NCBI RefSeq assembly: GCF_003259335.1
Contig: NZ_QLLL01000001.1
Span: forward strand, 652,406 to 716,405
Direction: 5' to 3'
DNA length: 64,000 nt
From: Chitinophaga skermanii
GTDB lineage: Bacteria; Bacteroidota; Bacteroidia; Chitinophagales; Chitinophagaceae
Below are positions 44,747 through 54,297 of this stretch, in pieces. How positions within the stretch are numbered: position 1 is the first letter of the stretch; every line of letters starts with the position of its first letter. The notes under the pieces are model-generated. The model saw only the letters and a program-made list of their open reading frames with translations, made no database searches and was not told the DNA's origin. A program made the position numbers and the translations under genes.

Positions 44747-46126
44747 ATGAAAAAACGCTTCCTTCTTTGCGCAATCACTGCGCTGATGGCGATGCAACAA
44801 CCATTACAGGCGCAGAAAAAACTCTTTAAAGAAACAACGCAACAAAAAGCAGATCGCATGCAATGGTGGACAAACGACCGTTTCGGTATGTTCATCCACT
44901 GGGGCCTCTACGCTATGCCTGCCCGCCACGAATGGGTACGCAATGCAGAACGGTTAACCGATTCGGCTTATCAAAAATATTTCGATTACTTCAACCCCGA
45001 TCTCTATAATCCGAAAGATTGGGCAAAGATGGCCAAGGCTGCCGGTATGAAGTATGCCGTGCTTACCGCCAAACACCACGAAGGTTTCTGCCTCTTCGAT
45101 TCTAAATTCACGGAGTATAAATCCACTAACACACCCATTAAAAAAGATCTCGTAAAAGAATACGTCGACGCATTCCGTGCCGAAGGTATCAAAGTAGGTT
45201 TCTATTATTCCCTCATCGATTGGCACCATCCCGATTTCACGATCGACCGTAACCACTCGCAAAGGGTAAATACGCCTGCCGAATACGAGAAACTGAATAA
45301 AGGTCGTGATATGGCCAAGTACCGCGAATACTTGAAAAACCAAGTACGCGAGCTCCTTACAAACTATGGCAAAATAGATATTCTCTGGCTCGACTTTTCC
45401 TATCCTGGTCAAAACGGTAAAGGAAAAGATGATTGGGGTTCTATTGAATTAATCAAGATGGTGCGCCAATTACAACCGCAAATTATTGTAAACGATCGCC
45501 TCGATTTGAAAGAGTACGACGATGCATGGGACTTTGTTACCCCGGAACAATATAAAGTAGCGAGCTGGCCGAAAGATGAAAAGGGGAATAAGCTGTATTG
45601 GGAAACCTGCCAAACCTTCTCTGGCTCATGGGGTTATCACCGTGATGAAAACACTTGGAAAAGCACGCAGCAACTATTGGTATTACTGATCGAGTCGGTA
45701 AGCAAAGGCGGTAACTTGCTATTAAACGTAGGCCCCACTGCCCGTGGTATGTTCGACTACCGTGCACAGAACGCGTTGGGTTCCATGGGTGAATGGATGA
45801 AGTTCAATGCTGCTTCCATCTACGGTTGCACGGAAGCACCGGCCGAGTATAACAAAATTGATCAAACCCTCCTCACCTATAACCCGAAAACCAAGCGCTT
45901 GTATGTGCACTTGGTCGACTATCCATTATCGCGCCTAGTATTACCAGGCTACGAAGGGAAAGTGAAATATGCCCAATTCTTACATGATAATTCGGAGATT
46001 AAGATGACGGCTAGTAACGGTCATTGGGACAATAGCGATTATAAAAAAGGAGATTTAACATTAATCTTGCCGGTAACCAAACCAAATGTGGAAATTCCTG
46101 TTATAGAATTAGTTTTAGCAGAGTAG
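44747..46126 (+). CDS. alpha-L-fucosidase, GH29
   Basis: A 459-residue exported enzyme that removes alpha-linked fucose. The ATG at 44747 is chosen because it gives a standard signal peptide (MKKRFLLCAITALMAMQQ ... QAQ). WWTNDRFGMFIHWGLYAMPARHEW is the family N-terminal block, YAVLTAKHHEGFCLFDS follows, and the nucleophile is D216 in IDILWLDFSYPG. ESVSKGGNLLLNVGPTARG closes the barrel. A C-terminal beta domain completes it. Together with the GH95 enzyme 13 kb away, it indicates growth on fucosylated glycans. Confidence 0.95.
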   Translation: MKKRFLLCAITALMAMQQPLQAQKKLFKETTQQKADRMQWWTNDRFGMFIHWGLYAMPARHEWVRNAERLTDSAYQKYFDYFNPDLYNPKDWAKMAKAAGMKYAVLTAKHHEGFCLFDSKFTEYKSTNTPIKKDLVKEYVDAFRAEGIKVGFYYSLIDWHHPDFTIDRNHSQRVNTPAEYEKLNKGRDMAKYREYLKNQVRELLTNYGKIDILWLDFSYPGQNGKGKDDWGSIELIKMVRQLQPQIIVNDRLDLKEYDDAWDFVTPEQYKVASWPKDEKGNKLYWETCQTFSGSWGYHRDENTWKSTQQLLVLLIESVSKGGNLLLNVGPTARGMFDYRAQNALGSMGEWMKFNAASIYGCTEAPAEYNKIDQTLLTYNPKTKRLYVHLVDYPLSRLVLPGYEGKVKYAQFLHDNSEIKMTASNGHWDNSDYKKGDLTLILPVTKPNVEIPVIELVLAE

Positions 46127-46147
46127 GTATATTATCAGCAGAGAAAG

Positions 46148-46185
46148 AGGGAAAGCGGAAGACAGGCTGCTTTCCCTTTTCTTTT
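46148..46185 (+). terminator. intrinsic terminator after the GH29 gene
   Basis: AGGGAAAGC / GCTTTCCCT stem with a 12-base loop, followed by TTTTCTTTT, 22 bases after the stop codon. Confidence 0.85.
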
Positions 46186-46361
46186 ATAACGGGTACGGGC
46201 ATACGAAAAAAATATTGTAAATATTTAAACAATTAGATGTTCCAACCTGTTATATACCTCGAAGCTTAATTAGCAACGCAAAAATGAATTATTCGTCTAT
46301 TGCTTACCCCGAAACTTATTCGCAATAGCGCAAAAGATACTGTAGACGTGGAATATGAAAT

Positions 46362-46389
46362 GGCCGGTCTCTTCGTGAGCCGGCCTTTT
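46362..46389 (+). terminator. second terminator-like hairpin
   Basis: GGCCGG / CCGGCC pairs closely around a TTCG-containing loop, followed by TTTTC on the + strand. It lies 79 bases beyond the stop of the minus-strand anti-sigma gene and may act in either direction. Confidence 0.6.
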
Positions 46390-46467
46390 CATTGTTATAA
46401 TTGTGTGTTTTTGTGAGCTGTAGTAATAGGATGAAGCGCTCGTTGTGTCACTCCCTTCAACGTAGGT

Positions 46468-47202
46468 TTACGGCTTCATCTCTTTTAAGAAACGCTGTGC
46501 TTTCAAATAGTTAGCGGCGGTAGATGGGATTTTCTCTAGCCATTCTTTACACAACTTCTTGTCTTTCTGTTTATAATAACTTAACCCGATATAGAAAGCC
46601 CCTTCATATTTAAACAAAGATTCACCGTTGTAAATCTGTAATAAGTCGGCCCGTGCTAAGTCGTACTGTGCTGTTTGGTAATAAGCTACCCCGCGGTGAT
46701 AAAGGCTGAAGGCATCTTTGGGATTACGTTGTACTTCTTCATTTAAATACGGCAAAGCTTCTGCGTACTTGCTTTTATTGAAGTATGCTTGTGCTTTTTC
46801 CATGGCTGTAGTAGAGGCAACCCCGCGTTCGGTGGCGCTCGACATTTCTACGGGAGGGTATCGTTTGGTGATATCTTTATTCCAAGGTGCAAATAGTAAA
46901 ACGCTGGCGATCACGGCGGCGGTGGCAATAGCCGAGTATACCATGCGGCGTACGCCGCGCACACTTACTTTTTCTTGTGCGAAATAGGTAGCCCGGTGAT
47001 CTTCTAGCTTTGCACGGAGGTGGTCGCGTGTTTCATCGGGTAGCAGCGTTTTTTTCAATTGGTCGTTGGCATTTTGCCATTCAACCAAGTTCGCTTGCAA
47101 ATTGGGGTCCGATGCCAGTTTCTGTTCGAACGCCGCTTTTTCTTCCGGTGTCATATCACCGGAGAGATACTGGTCGATATATACGTAATCCTGTTCGTTC
47201 AT
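46468..47202 (-). CDS. anti-sigma-factor-like membrane protein with periplasmic TPR domain
   Basis: A 244-residue protein. The start at 47202 is preferred because it forms a TAATG overlap with the sigma-factor stop codon; an in-frame ATG 12 bases upstream is also possible. Residues 1-75 (YIDQYLSGDMTPEEKAAFEQ) look like a zinc-free anti-sigma N-terminus. One membrane helix (MVYSAIATAAVIASVLLFAP) lies at about 85-104. The rest is periplasmic and holds at least two tetratricopeptide repeats (YAEALPYLNEEVQRNPKDAF, AYYQTAQYDLARADLLQIY). It probably holds the sigma factor encoded upstream until an envelope signal arrives. Confidence 0.82.
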   Translation of the reverse strand: MNEQDYVYIDQYLSGDMTPEEKAAFEQKLASDPNLQANLVEWQNANDQLKKTLLPDETRDHLRAKLEDHRATYFAQEKVSVRGVRRMVYSAIATAAVIASVLLFAPWNKDITKRYPPVEMSSATERGVASTTAMEKAQAYFNKSKYAEALPYLNEEVQRNPKDAFSLYHRGVAYYQTAQYDLARADLLQIYNGESLFKYEGAFYIGLSYYKQKDKKLCKEWLEKIPSTAANYLKAQRFLKEMKP

Positions 47203-47780
47203 TAGATTCCCCATTTTTTAGCATTAGATTTAACGGCCGCGATTAGTGCAGCCATGCATTCGGATTTCTTTTTGCGCAGGTAGCCATACGTGACGCCCAG
47301 CGCGGATGCTATTTCTTCTTGTGATTGTGTACCCAACGATAGCTGGATGATTTCCCTGCAACGGTCGCCCAATTGTTCGAACATCGCTTTGAACAGGTGT
47401 GCTTGTTGCATATCGTGCCAAGTGTCTTCGGCCTGCTTGAAAGTATCTTCTCCAATAGTAGATTGCTCATCTATATCGATTGTTACCCCTTTACGGCCAC
47501 GTTTTTTCAACTCGTTGAGCCACTTTCTTTTACAAATCAATAGTAGGTAAGGCTCGAAAGGGCAGGTGAGAATAAGCTGCTTGTATTTGGCTTGGTTATA
47601 AATATCTACCAAGGCTTCTTGGAAGATATCGGCAGCATCATCTACAGAACCACTATTCTGCACAACGAAGCCCTTCACTTTCTGTGAAAACCGTTCGTAG
47701 ATCTCTGTAATGACCTCGGATTTATTCTGTAGCAGTCCTTCTATATAACGCTGATCGGCATGTTGAACATTTGCAGCCAT
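47202..47780 (-). CDS. ECF-type sigma-70 factor
   Basis: A 192-residue sigma factor. Region 2 covers about residues 15-85 (EIYERFSQKVKGFVV, DAADIFQEALVDIYNQAK) and region 4 about 125-180 (LGDRCREIIQLSLGTQSQEEIASALGVTYGYLRKKKSECM). Unlike the FecI-like factor at 13666, it is paired with a TPR-bearing anti-sigma factor, not FecR. It is translationally coupled to that gene by TAATG. The divergent PKD and CHAT genes may be its targets. Confidence 0.9.
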   Translation of the reverse strand: MAANVQHADQRYIEGLLQNKSEVITEIYERFSQKVKGFVVQNSGSVDDAADIFQEALVDIYNQAKYKQLILTCPFEPYLLLICKRKWLNELKKRGRKGVTIDIDEQSTIGEDTFKQAEDTWHDMQQAHLFKAMFEQLGDRCREIIQLSLGTQSQEEIASALGVTYGYLRKKKSECMAALIAAVKSNAKKWGI

Positions 47781-48035
47781 TCGATATTGTTGGGTGTTAA
47801 GTTGAGTGTGGCTGGGACCACGGTAATAAAGATAAAGAATTTTGAAAACCTATTTTCCATCAATCGATGATCATCCTATTAAAGTCTTTTGTAGGCACTC
47901 TTTCAGCCTGCAAGACAGGAAATAGGCAGAATTTTTTTTACTTACATTAAACATATCCACAATTTAATTGTCTAACTTGCCGTTTTTGTCCACCTTTCGG
48001 GCAGGTAACAATTTCCTGTTCGTGTTGATATAAGC
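47781..48035. other. promoter region of the sigma/anti-sigma pair
   Basis: No gene. The divergent promoter for the minus-strand sigma gene should lie here; a TATCTTTA near 47830 (minus strand) is a 7-of-8 match to TAnnTTTG but lacks a good upstream TTTG. Confidence 0.35.
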
Positions 48036-48284
48036 ATGTTAAGGGACAGTAAATTTTCATGCTTTAAAACGTATTCTATGTACTTTATTGGATGTACGAT
48101 CGCTTTTTGCCTATTGTTTTTGATTATTGTGAATGTAATTAAGCAGGTGCAAGAAGCATCAAACAAAGAGAAAAACATTGAAACACCAGGGGCAAAAGAA
48201 ATAGTACCGGTAGTACCAAGTACTAGTAATGATTTAACCGTTATCGTTGTGAAACCGACCGTTGAAGAGGAAGTTGTGATGTAA
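48036..48284 (+). CDS. possible small single-span membrane protein
   Basis: An 82-residue frame. One membrane helix (MYFIGCTIAFCLLFLIIVNVI) is followed by a polar, Pro- and Glu-rich tail ending VIVVKPTVEEEVVM. Starting at the internal Met at 48078 would make the helix N-terminal and leave 68 residues. There is no recognised family. It lies between the divergent sigma gene and the PKD gene, so it could belong to that system, but composition alone cannot prove it is translated. Confidence 0.4.
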   Translation: MLRDSKFSCFKTYSMYFIGCTIAFCLLFLIIVNVIKQVQEASNKEKNIETPGAKEIVPVVPSTSNDLTVIVVKPTVEEEVVM

Positions 48285-48496
48285 TTGGTCGCGGTTGACC
48301 AGGTATGTTTCTTTCTTGCAAACACATGTTTATTGAACCAGCATTTTCCTATGCCACAGGGGGATAGTATGCCCAGTTGTTAGGTATAGGCGGTATTCTT
48401 TACAGCAACGTTCAACCCCGTTTTCATAGAAAGTTATTGTAGTGCCTCAACCATGTTCCTACGAACCAACCGGTATTGGTTATTAAATCTAGCATT

Positions 48497-50518
48497 ATGT
48501 ATTACAGGTGGTTACTTTTCACGTTCTGCATGTTGGGGTGTGCCTTCACATTCCGTGTTGCTGCGCAATCTGCGCCGCCCGTTCATGATTCTATTCCTGC
48601 AGAAATGGACGTTCAACAAGACGAAAACAAAGTGCAAATACAAGCTAAACTGCGCCCCCTTCGCCAAATTGCCGGTGCACCCGCCGCATTTTATACCTAT
48701 TTCTGGGAATTCGGTGATGGCAAGTTCAGCTTCGATATGACACCCTTACATACTTACCGAGATACAGGTGAGTATAACCTCCGTTTATATGCTACTAATA
48801 ATTACGACGATGGAAAGGCGCCCACAAGCAAGCCTCGCCGTGTGAAAGTGAAGAAGAAAACATACGTAGCTTCTAACGGTCACCAAAGCAATTTCTTCAA
48901 AACCCAAGGCAGCATAGAAATGAAGATCAATCGTATGCCCCGCCCAGGTGAAGAAATGGTCACCATTATCGGCTACCGCAACCAAGCCCCAAACGGCAGC
49001 GGCGATATGAATGGTGCCCTTGTACTTTTCTATAACGAAAAACAATTCAAAACAAATAGCTTCGATCTTGCCGATACACGTACTTACCACGGAGAACGAA
49101 ACTTCTCGGCCGATTCTATGTTCGCCATGTTGGCAAACGATAACGATTACCAACTAGCGGGTACATATACACGCAGCGGCCCCCATGCCCTGCCTAACGT
49201 AGATCCTACGCGTAAAGCAGCCTTCGCGCAAATCATCGCCGAGAAGCAACAAACCTTTAAAGCTCAACATATTTGGCGCGTAGAGAACTTAGCTGCCGGT
49301 GAAGAACAATTCATGTTTTTATCCATGAATACCTTGCCGGAAATGATCAAGGATACCAATGCCGTGGTTACCTTCAGCGGTATGTTTGTACCCGAAGATC
49401 CCGCTAAGCCAATAGAACAATTCGACCTCGAAATGCAAATAGTGGCCTCGCACGATCCCAATAAAATGCAACTCAAACATCGTTGGATGAACTACCGCTT
49501 TGTAAGCAAATCGAAAGAGCTTACCTATAAAGTGCAGTTCCAGAATACAGGTAAAGGACCTGCCAAAACAGTGAGCGTAGGCGTTAGAGTGCCGGGCATG
49601 TTAAGCTCGAATACAGTGGAATTGGTCGATTACTCACCGAAATGTGTGCTGTGCGATTCGGCATATGATCGGCAGAGTTGCTTAGATACCATTATTAGGA
49701 AGGATAGTATCTTTTTCGTGTTTAAGAATATTTACTTACCTGGTATGCAGCAAGATGGCGTAAGCGATAGTGATTCTACTAAAGGTTTTATTAAATACAG
49801 GGTACGTTTCAATAAGGAACTTAAAAAATTACCTTTCTATAGCCAAGCGGCTATTGTGTTCGATAAGAATGAACCCGTGATTACGAACCGTTCTTATGGT
49901 CGTTTTAAACCGGGTATTTCCATTGCACCAATAGCTGGGTATAATATCCTAACAGGCAATGAATCGAAAGATACCCTTTCGCCCACAGTACAACGAAGGC
50001 AAGTAACCTTGGGTGTTGCCGTGGCGCCATTTGCACCGTATCGATTGTATTGGCAAGTGGAAGCCTACTTGAATGTGCATAACAAAACACAGGAATTAAC
50101 GAGTGTTGATAACCAACGTCGCGATACAGCCGTGGGCGACCGGAAATACATGGTGCGCAGCCGCGAGCACTACACCATTCGAGAAGTAGCGTCGTTAGAT
50201 GTAGTACCGGTTCATGTGCGCTATAACTTAAATCGTTTTGTAGGCGTAGGTATAGGCGCGATGGCCACTGCTTCTATCTCCAATAAAGTTAGCACCAAGC
50301 AAATAGCTTACCTGCTCGATGCGCAGGATGGTTCGGAACACCAGTTCCAATCGGCTACCCCATCTAAAAGCGATGGCTTCGATATTTGGGGGGCTGCTAT
50401 GTTTGCCGATGTGAATGTAGGATTGGTGCGGGTAGGACCAAGCGTTGGGTTTAGATATATACGTTACTTACAAGAACCAACGAATAAGTTCTTCATTTAC
50501 GGGATTTGGCGTTTTTAA
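48497..50518 (+). CDS. secreted PKD-domain protein
   Basis: A 673-residue exported protein. The start at 48497 gives MYYRWLLFTFCMLGCAFTFRVAAQ, a good signal peptide. A PKD domain is clear near residues 60-110 (YFWEFGDGKFSFDMTP, HTYRDTGEYNLRLYATNN). The middle has a DUF11-like beta repeat (YKVQFQNTGKGPAKTVSVGVRVP). The last 180 residues alternate polar and hydrophobic strands and end VGFRYIRYL ... IYGIWRF, like an outer-membrane barrel or anchor. It lies 36 bases before the CHAT gene, so the two are probably one operon. Confidence 0.82.
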   Translation: MYYRWLLFTFCMLGCAFTFRVAAQSAPPVHDSIPAEMDVQQDENKVQIQAKLRPLRQIAGAPAAFYTYFWEFGDGKFSFDMTPLHTYRDTGEYNLRLYATNNYDDGKAPTSKPRRVKVKKKTYVASNGHQSNFFKTQGSIEMKINRMPRPGEEMVTIIGYRNQAPNGSGDMNGALVLFYNEKQFKTNSFDLADTRTYHGERNFSADSMFAMLANDNDYQLAGTYTRSGPHALPNVDPTRKAAFAQIIAEKQQTFKAQHIWRVENLAAGEEQFMFLSMNTLPEMIKDTNAVVTFSGMFVPEDPAKPIEQFDLEMQIVASHDPNKMQLKHRWMNYRFVSKSKELTYKVQFQNTGKGPAKTVSVGVRVPGMLSSNTVELVDYSPKCVLCDSAYDRQSCLDTIIRKDSIFFVFKNIYLPGMQQDGVSDSDSTKGFIKYRVRFNKELKKLPFYSQAAIVFDKNEPVITNRSYGRFKPGISIAPIAGYNILTGNESKDTLSPTVQRRQVTLGVAVAPFAPYRLYWQVEAYLNVHNKTQELTSVDNQRRDTAVGDRKYMVRSREHYTIREVASLDVVPVHVRYNLNRFVGVGIGAMATASISNKVSTKQIAYLLDAQDGSEHQFQSATPSKSDGFDIWGAAMFADVNVGLVRVGPSVGFRYIRYLQEPTNKFFIYGIWRF

Positions 50519-50554
50519 GTATCTTTAAAAGGTACTATCAAATCCTACACCAGC

Positions 50555-53269
50555 ATGCTGTTAAAGCTAGCGCGTATTCTTTTATGTAGCTTCATGATCG
50601 TAGGCCACGCTGCTGCCATTACAAGGCAAGATTCGTTGCCACACCTATTGCAGCGCGATTTAGATTCTTTACAAAAAGCAAACGACCTCGAACAATGGCT
50701 TTACTTGCGCATGGATTACGCTGTAGAGAAACCCGCAGCGCGTTTACCTTATTTATTATCTACTAGTACCCAAGCATGGCGCCAACCCAAAGATGAATAT
50801 GAACGCCAAGCATGGCTCGATTTATTAACCTACCAAGGATATTACCAAATGCTGGCCGGTCAAATTATCGGTAGCATCCAAAGCTATGAAGCAGCGTATA
50901 AATATTACTTCGATCAACCACTTCCACATAACGATATTGTAGAGTTTGTTCTAAAGCCACTGGGGAATAACTATACCCGTTTAGGCGATTATGCCCGCGC
51001 CGAGTTTATTCTCCGGAAAAGCTTGGAAATTTCCGAAGCAGAAAAGGATGCACAGAAAATGGCCGCCAGTTGTTGCAACTTAGCCGTAGCTGCCCTTACC
51101 CAAGAGAAATACGATACCGCGAAAACATATGGCCGCCGAGGCTTACAATACGTGCAAAGAAATTCCGGCGTAGATGGATTACTACATTCGCTCATGGCCG
51201 ATGTGTACGAGAAAACAAACCAATTAGATAGCGCGCAGTTCTATGTACAACGAGCCATACAAGTATTAAAGCAGGTGCCGGTTACTAAAGGCGTAGATGT
51301 ATATTATTGGCAAACATCGGCCTTGGAAGCGGCAGGGAATATTGCCTTGAAGAAGAAGGAATTCCAAGCAGCCGCGAAAGCATACGGAGCAGCCTTGCAA
51401 TTATTGCAGCAACATTACGGGGCTACCCGTAAACGCGAACAAGCACGCTTGTATGTAAAACTTGGCAACTTGTATGTATTACAACAACAAGGAGTCAAAG
51501 CAACTGCTTTGTATAACCGCGCAATCGAGATATTTATTCCTACTGCAGCACAACAAAACTACCTTCCACGCGAACAACAATTATACGGTGAATACACATT
51601 GGCCGATGCTTTACAAGGGAAAGCCAAGGCTTTGCAATTACAACAACAGCATGAAACAGCCTTACAATATTTGTTACTAACATTTATCGTGGAAAGAAAG
51701 CTGCAACGCGAATTCTTCAACAGGCAAACAAAACTTATTCACCAACAAGCTTCTAAGCAACTTGCTGAAACAGCGATGGATGAAGCATTTGCTTTGTGGC
51801 AGGCTACAAAGCAAACGAAGTATGCTAATATGCTCTTGCAAATTAGCGAGTGGAGCAAGGCGCAAGCTTTACAGGAAGAAATTAACCAAGCCATTGCATA
51901 TAGCCGTGCGAACCGGAAAGATTCATTACTGATCAAACAACAACAACTCCAACAAGCCATTACTTACCACGAACGCGAAATAGCAAATGCTAGTGGAAAT
52001 GCTGCGCAGCATCAAAAATCAAGGGATGAATTAAACTATAGCTTGTCGTTATTAAAAGAACAAGTAAAGGCTAAGTACCCGGCCATGTATTCGAATGAAC
52101 AAACATTCAATGTCGACGAGCTATGCAAAGCACTACCGGCAAATGTACAAGCGGTGAGTTATTTCGCGGGTACGCAACATATGTATGCCTTGTTGTTAAA
52201 TCAAAAAGGTGTGCAGCATATAACGCGGATCGATAGTGCTTCGGCGAAATTGCAACAAATGCGAACATTCGTGGAAACCTACTTTCACAACGGGCCATCG
52301 GCGATGATGAATGCACCGAAGCAATACTATACGCAGGCGCACGAGATGTACCGCTGGTTGTTAGCGGGTTTGCCGCTACAAACAGGCAAAACAATTTTGT
52401 TAGTACCAGATGGCAATATTGGATACCTGCCTTTTGATGCATTGATAACAAGTCCACAGTTTAAGGAAAACCCGCAAGCATGGCCGTATTTTATTAAGCA
52501 ACATATTTCTACACAAGCCTATTCGTTACAAACGTTTGTGCAGCAGCAACATCAACCCAGCAAAGCTGTAAAGAATGTACTAGGCTTTTTTATATCGCAA
52601 CCGAAAGGTATGCCTGCTATTCCTGCTGTGAAGAAAGAGAGCGAAGCGATGCAACAGTTTGTGCAAGGTGATTTTTATAATGATGAACGCGCTACGCGCC
52701 AATTGTTTACAGAGAGGATGGCGGGAGCAGATGTACTGCATATATCTACACATGCCAGCTTATTGGGCGATCCACCGGTATTAGCACTCCACATGGCCGA
52801 CGATCCATTTTATTTATTTGAACTTTACCAGCATAATTTCCACCCGCAATTAGTTGTATTAAGTGCCTGTAAAACAGGTGATGGAGTACTGGCAGAAGGC
52901 GAAGGAATTATCAGTCTTTCCCGCGAGTTTGCGGCCTCTGGTGCCCGTGGTATTATTGCCGGCTTGTGGAATGTTAATGACGCAGCGGCGGCCCAATTAA
53001 CGGGTGATATGTATAAGTATTTATCTACCGGGAAACCGGCCTTTGCGGCCTTGCACCAAGCAAAATTGGATTGGTTAACAAAAGAAACAGCCAACCCAAG
53101 TTTGCAATTACCTTATTACTGGGCCATGTTAACCTATGTTGGCCATCACCAGCCGGTTGAACTTATTGCTGTTCGGCCATTAGTATGGACACGTTGGGTG
53201 GCTGGTATAGTAGCTATCGGCTTGCTGCTTTGGGTTTGGATGCGCAAGTGTATTTTCCGGAAAAAATAA
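50555..53269 (+). CDS. TPR-CHAT protease, membrane-anchored
   Basis: A 904-residue caspase-like peptidase. A signal peptide (MLLKLARILLCSFMIVGHAAA) precedes about 400 residues of tetratricopeptide repeats (YTRLGDYARAEFILRKSLEI, CCNLAVAALTQEKYDTAKTY). The CHAT domain is at about 570-860, with catalytic His733 in HISTHASLLG and Cys772 in LSACKTGDG, followed by the SLSREFAASGARGIIAGLW block. A C-terminal helix (WVAGIVAIGLLLWVWM) anchors it, so the protease should face the periplasm. The substrate is unknown. The neighbouring periplasmic TPR anti-sigma factor is a tempting candidate. Confidence 0.92.
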   Translation: MLLKLARILLCSFMIVGHAAAITRQDSLPHLLQRDLDSLQKANDLEQWLYLRMDYAVEKPAARLPYLLSTSTQAWRQPKDEYERQAWLDLLTYQGYYQMLAGQIIGSIQSYEAAYKYYFDQPLPHNDIVEFVLKPLGNNYTRLGDYARAEFILRKSLEISEAEKDAQKMAASCCNLAVAALTQEKYDTAKTYGRRGLQYVQRNSGVDGLLHSLMADVYEKTNQLDSAQFYVQRAIQVLKQVPVTKGVDVYYWQTSALEAAGNIALKKKEFQAAAKAYGAALQLLQQHYGATRKREQARLYVKLGNLYVLQQQGVKATALYNRAIEIFIPTAAQQNYLPREQQLYGEYTLADALQGKAKALQLQQQHETALQYLLLTFIVERKLQREFFNRQTKLIHQQASKQLAETAMDEAFALWQATKQTKYANMLLQISEWSKAQALQEEINQAIAYSRANRKDSLLIKQQQLQQAITYHEREIANASGNAAQHQKSRDELNYSLSLLKEQVKAKYPAMYSNEQTFNVDELCKALPANVQAVSYFAGTQHMYALLLNQKGVQHITRIDSASAKLQQMRTFVETYFHNGPSAMMNAPKQYYTQAHEMYRWLLAGLPLQTGKTILLVPDGNIGYLPFDALITSPQFKENPQAWPYFIKQHISTQAYSLQTFVQQQHQPSKAVKNVLGFFISQPKGMPAIPAVKKESEAMQQFVQGDFYNDERATRQLFTERMAGADVLHISTHASLLGDPPVLALHMADDPFYLFELYQHNFHPQLVVLSACKTGDGVLAEGEGIISLSREFAASGARGIIAGLWNVNDAAAAQLTGDMYKYLSTGKPAFAALHQAKLDWLTKETANPSLQLPYYWAMLTYVGHHQPVELIAVRPLVWTRWVAGIVAIGLLLWVWMRKCIFRKK

Positions 53270-53340
53270 CCATTTATGAGCTTGGCTGTTAAATAACATG
53301 ATAACCGTTAGGGATTTCTTCATTCATTAATAGTGCAGGT

Positions 53341-53562
53341 ATGAATACAGCCAGGATAGATCGTGCCTACTATATGCACATGATGCTTAAATTGGAAGCA
53401 TTGTCCACTAAACTAGATCACCTTCTCGATCATATAGAGAAACCGGGTTTGCCGGGTATTTTTCAAGAAAAAATCGACCTAGAGGCCATGTCGGCCTGCT
53501 GGGAAAAGTACTTTAACCGGTACGAACATCTCGATCCCGGGAAGTGGATGCGTGGGAAATAA
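53341..53562 (+). CDS. small hypothetical protein, 73 residues
   Basis: Not recognised. It is a soluble, mostly helical small protein (MHMMLKLEALSTKLDHLLDHIE) with a C-terminal SACWEKYFNRYEHLDPGKWMRG. It has an ATG start and plausible codon use, and stands alone between the CHAT gene and a convergent MarR gene. No membrane segment or known motif is present. Confidence 0.55.
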   Translation: MNTARIDRAYYMHMMLKLEALSTKLDHLLDHIEKPGLPGIFQEKIDLEAMSACWEKYFNRYEHLDPGKWMRGK

Positions 53563-53685
53563 GCATACAATACCTTACCAGCTACCATGTATGTGCTAGA
53601 CAAATTGGTGTATGCAGTAGGATTTAGTGAAAACCAGTGGTCGTGCATGTGTTTTCTACGTGGAATCAAGCGTACAATGTAAACC

Positions 53686-54189
53686 TTACTTAGCGGGTTG
53701 GGCTTGGTCAAAATAACAACCAGGGTAAATGCCGTCGATTAACTTATAAAGGATTTCCCTGAGTTTCTCTGTATCCTCTTTTCCAATGATATTTGAATAA
53801 AACTCATCTATCTTCTGCACCGTGGCGCTAGAAGCTAGCATTAATTCTTTTCCTTTCACGGTTAAGAAAATAACAGTTGCACGGTTGTCGGTTTCGTGCT
53901 TTTTCGTGTAAATAAAGCCCGCTTGCTCCAAGCTTTTCACCACTTTACTCATGGCCTGCTTGGTAATACGTGCTTTTTTCGCCAACTCGTTATTGATCGT
54001 ACCTTCCAACTTAATATTCGCCAATAATCCCATATCGGCGATTTTAAAGTCGGGATACCCCAATTCCGCTAAGCCCTCCGTCAAACGGTTGTCAATATCC
54101 TTCTTGGTCAACGCCAATAGCTTTATTAACAACTTGTTCCGCTTGTCCAGTAAGCCCCTAATTTGCTCATCTAAGATTTTTTCCATCAT
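53686..54189 (-). CDS. MarR-family transcriptional regulator
   Basis: A 167-residue winged-helix repressor. The DNA-binding core is LEGTINNELAKKARITKQAMSKVVKSLEQAGFIYTKKHETDNRATVIFLTVKGKEL, with the D-x-R in the wing (DNRATVIFLT). It is transcribed away from an EmrA/EmrB/TolC-like efflux operon, the usual arrangement for a MarR repressor that senses the pump's substrates. The palindrome at 54310-54324 is the likely operator. Confidence 0.92.
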   Translation of the reverse strand: MMEKILDEQIRGLLDKRNKLLIKLLALTKKDIDNRLTEGLAELGYPDFKIADMGLLANIKLEGTINNELAKKARITKQAMSKVVKSLEQAGFIYTKKHETDNRATVIFLTVKGKELMLASSATVQKIDEFYSNIIGKEDTEKLREILYKLIDGIYPGCYFDQAQPAK

Positions 54190-54297
54190 GTTGGACGTCT
54201 AATTAATTGATAAATATAGGATTGCCTATTATTCTTCTCCAAATAATCGACCATCTTTTCTACAAAATTAAAATATTATTAAAATATAGTCAACTTA

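Larger units (their letters stand above)
46127..46467. other. 341-base intergenic region with two terminator-like hairpins
   Basis: The first hairpin (46148-46185) ends the GH29 transcript. A second stem, CTATTGC / GCAATAG (46297-46303 with 46322-46328), and a third with a T run (46362-46389) follow without a protein gene between them. They could mark a short RNA; no convincing promoter was found. Confidence 0.45.

Noticed and set aside
44954..45412. 152-residue minus-strand frame
   Set aside because: Antisense to the GH29 catalytic barrel; no start context or domain.
48476..48496. Upstream TTG start for the PKD protein
   Set aside because: It adds MVIKSSI before a better ATG at 48497 that gives a clean signal peptide.
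46468..53269. Type III-E CRISPR (Craspase) locus
   Set aside because: A TPR-CHAT protease and a sigma factor are present, but there is no gRAMP, Csx30 or repeat array; the resemblance is only one of parts.
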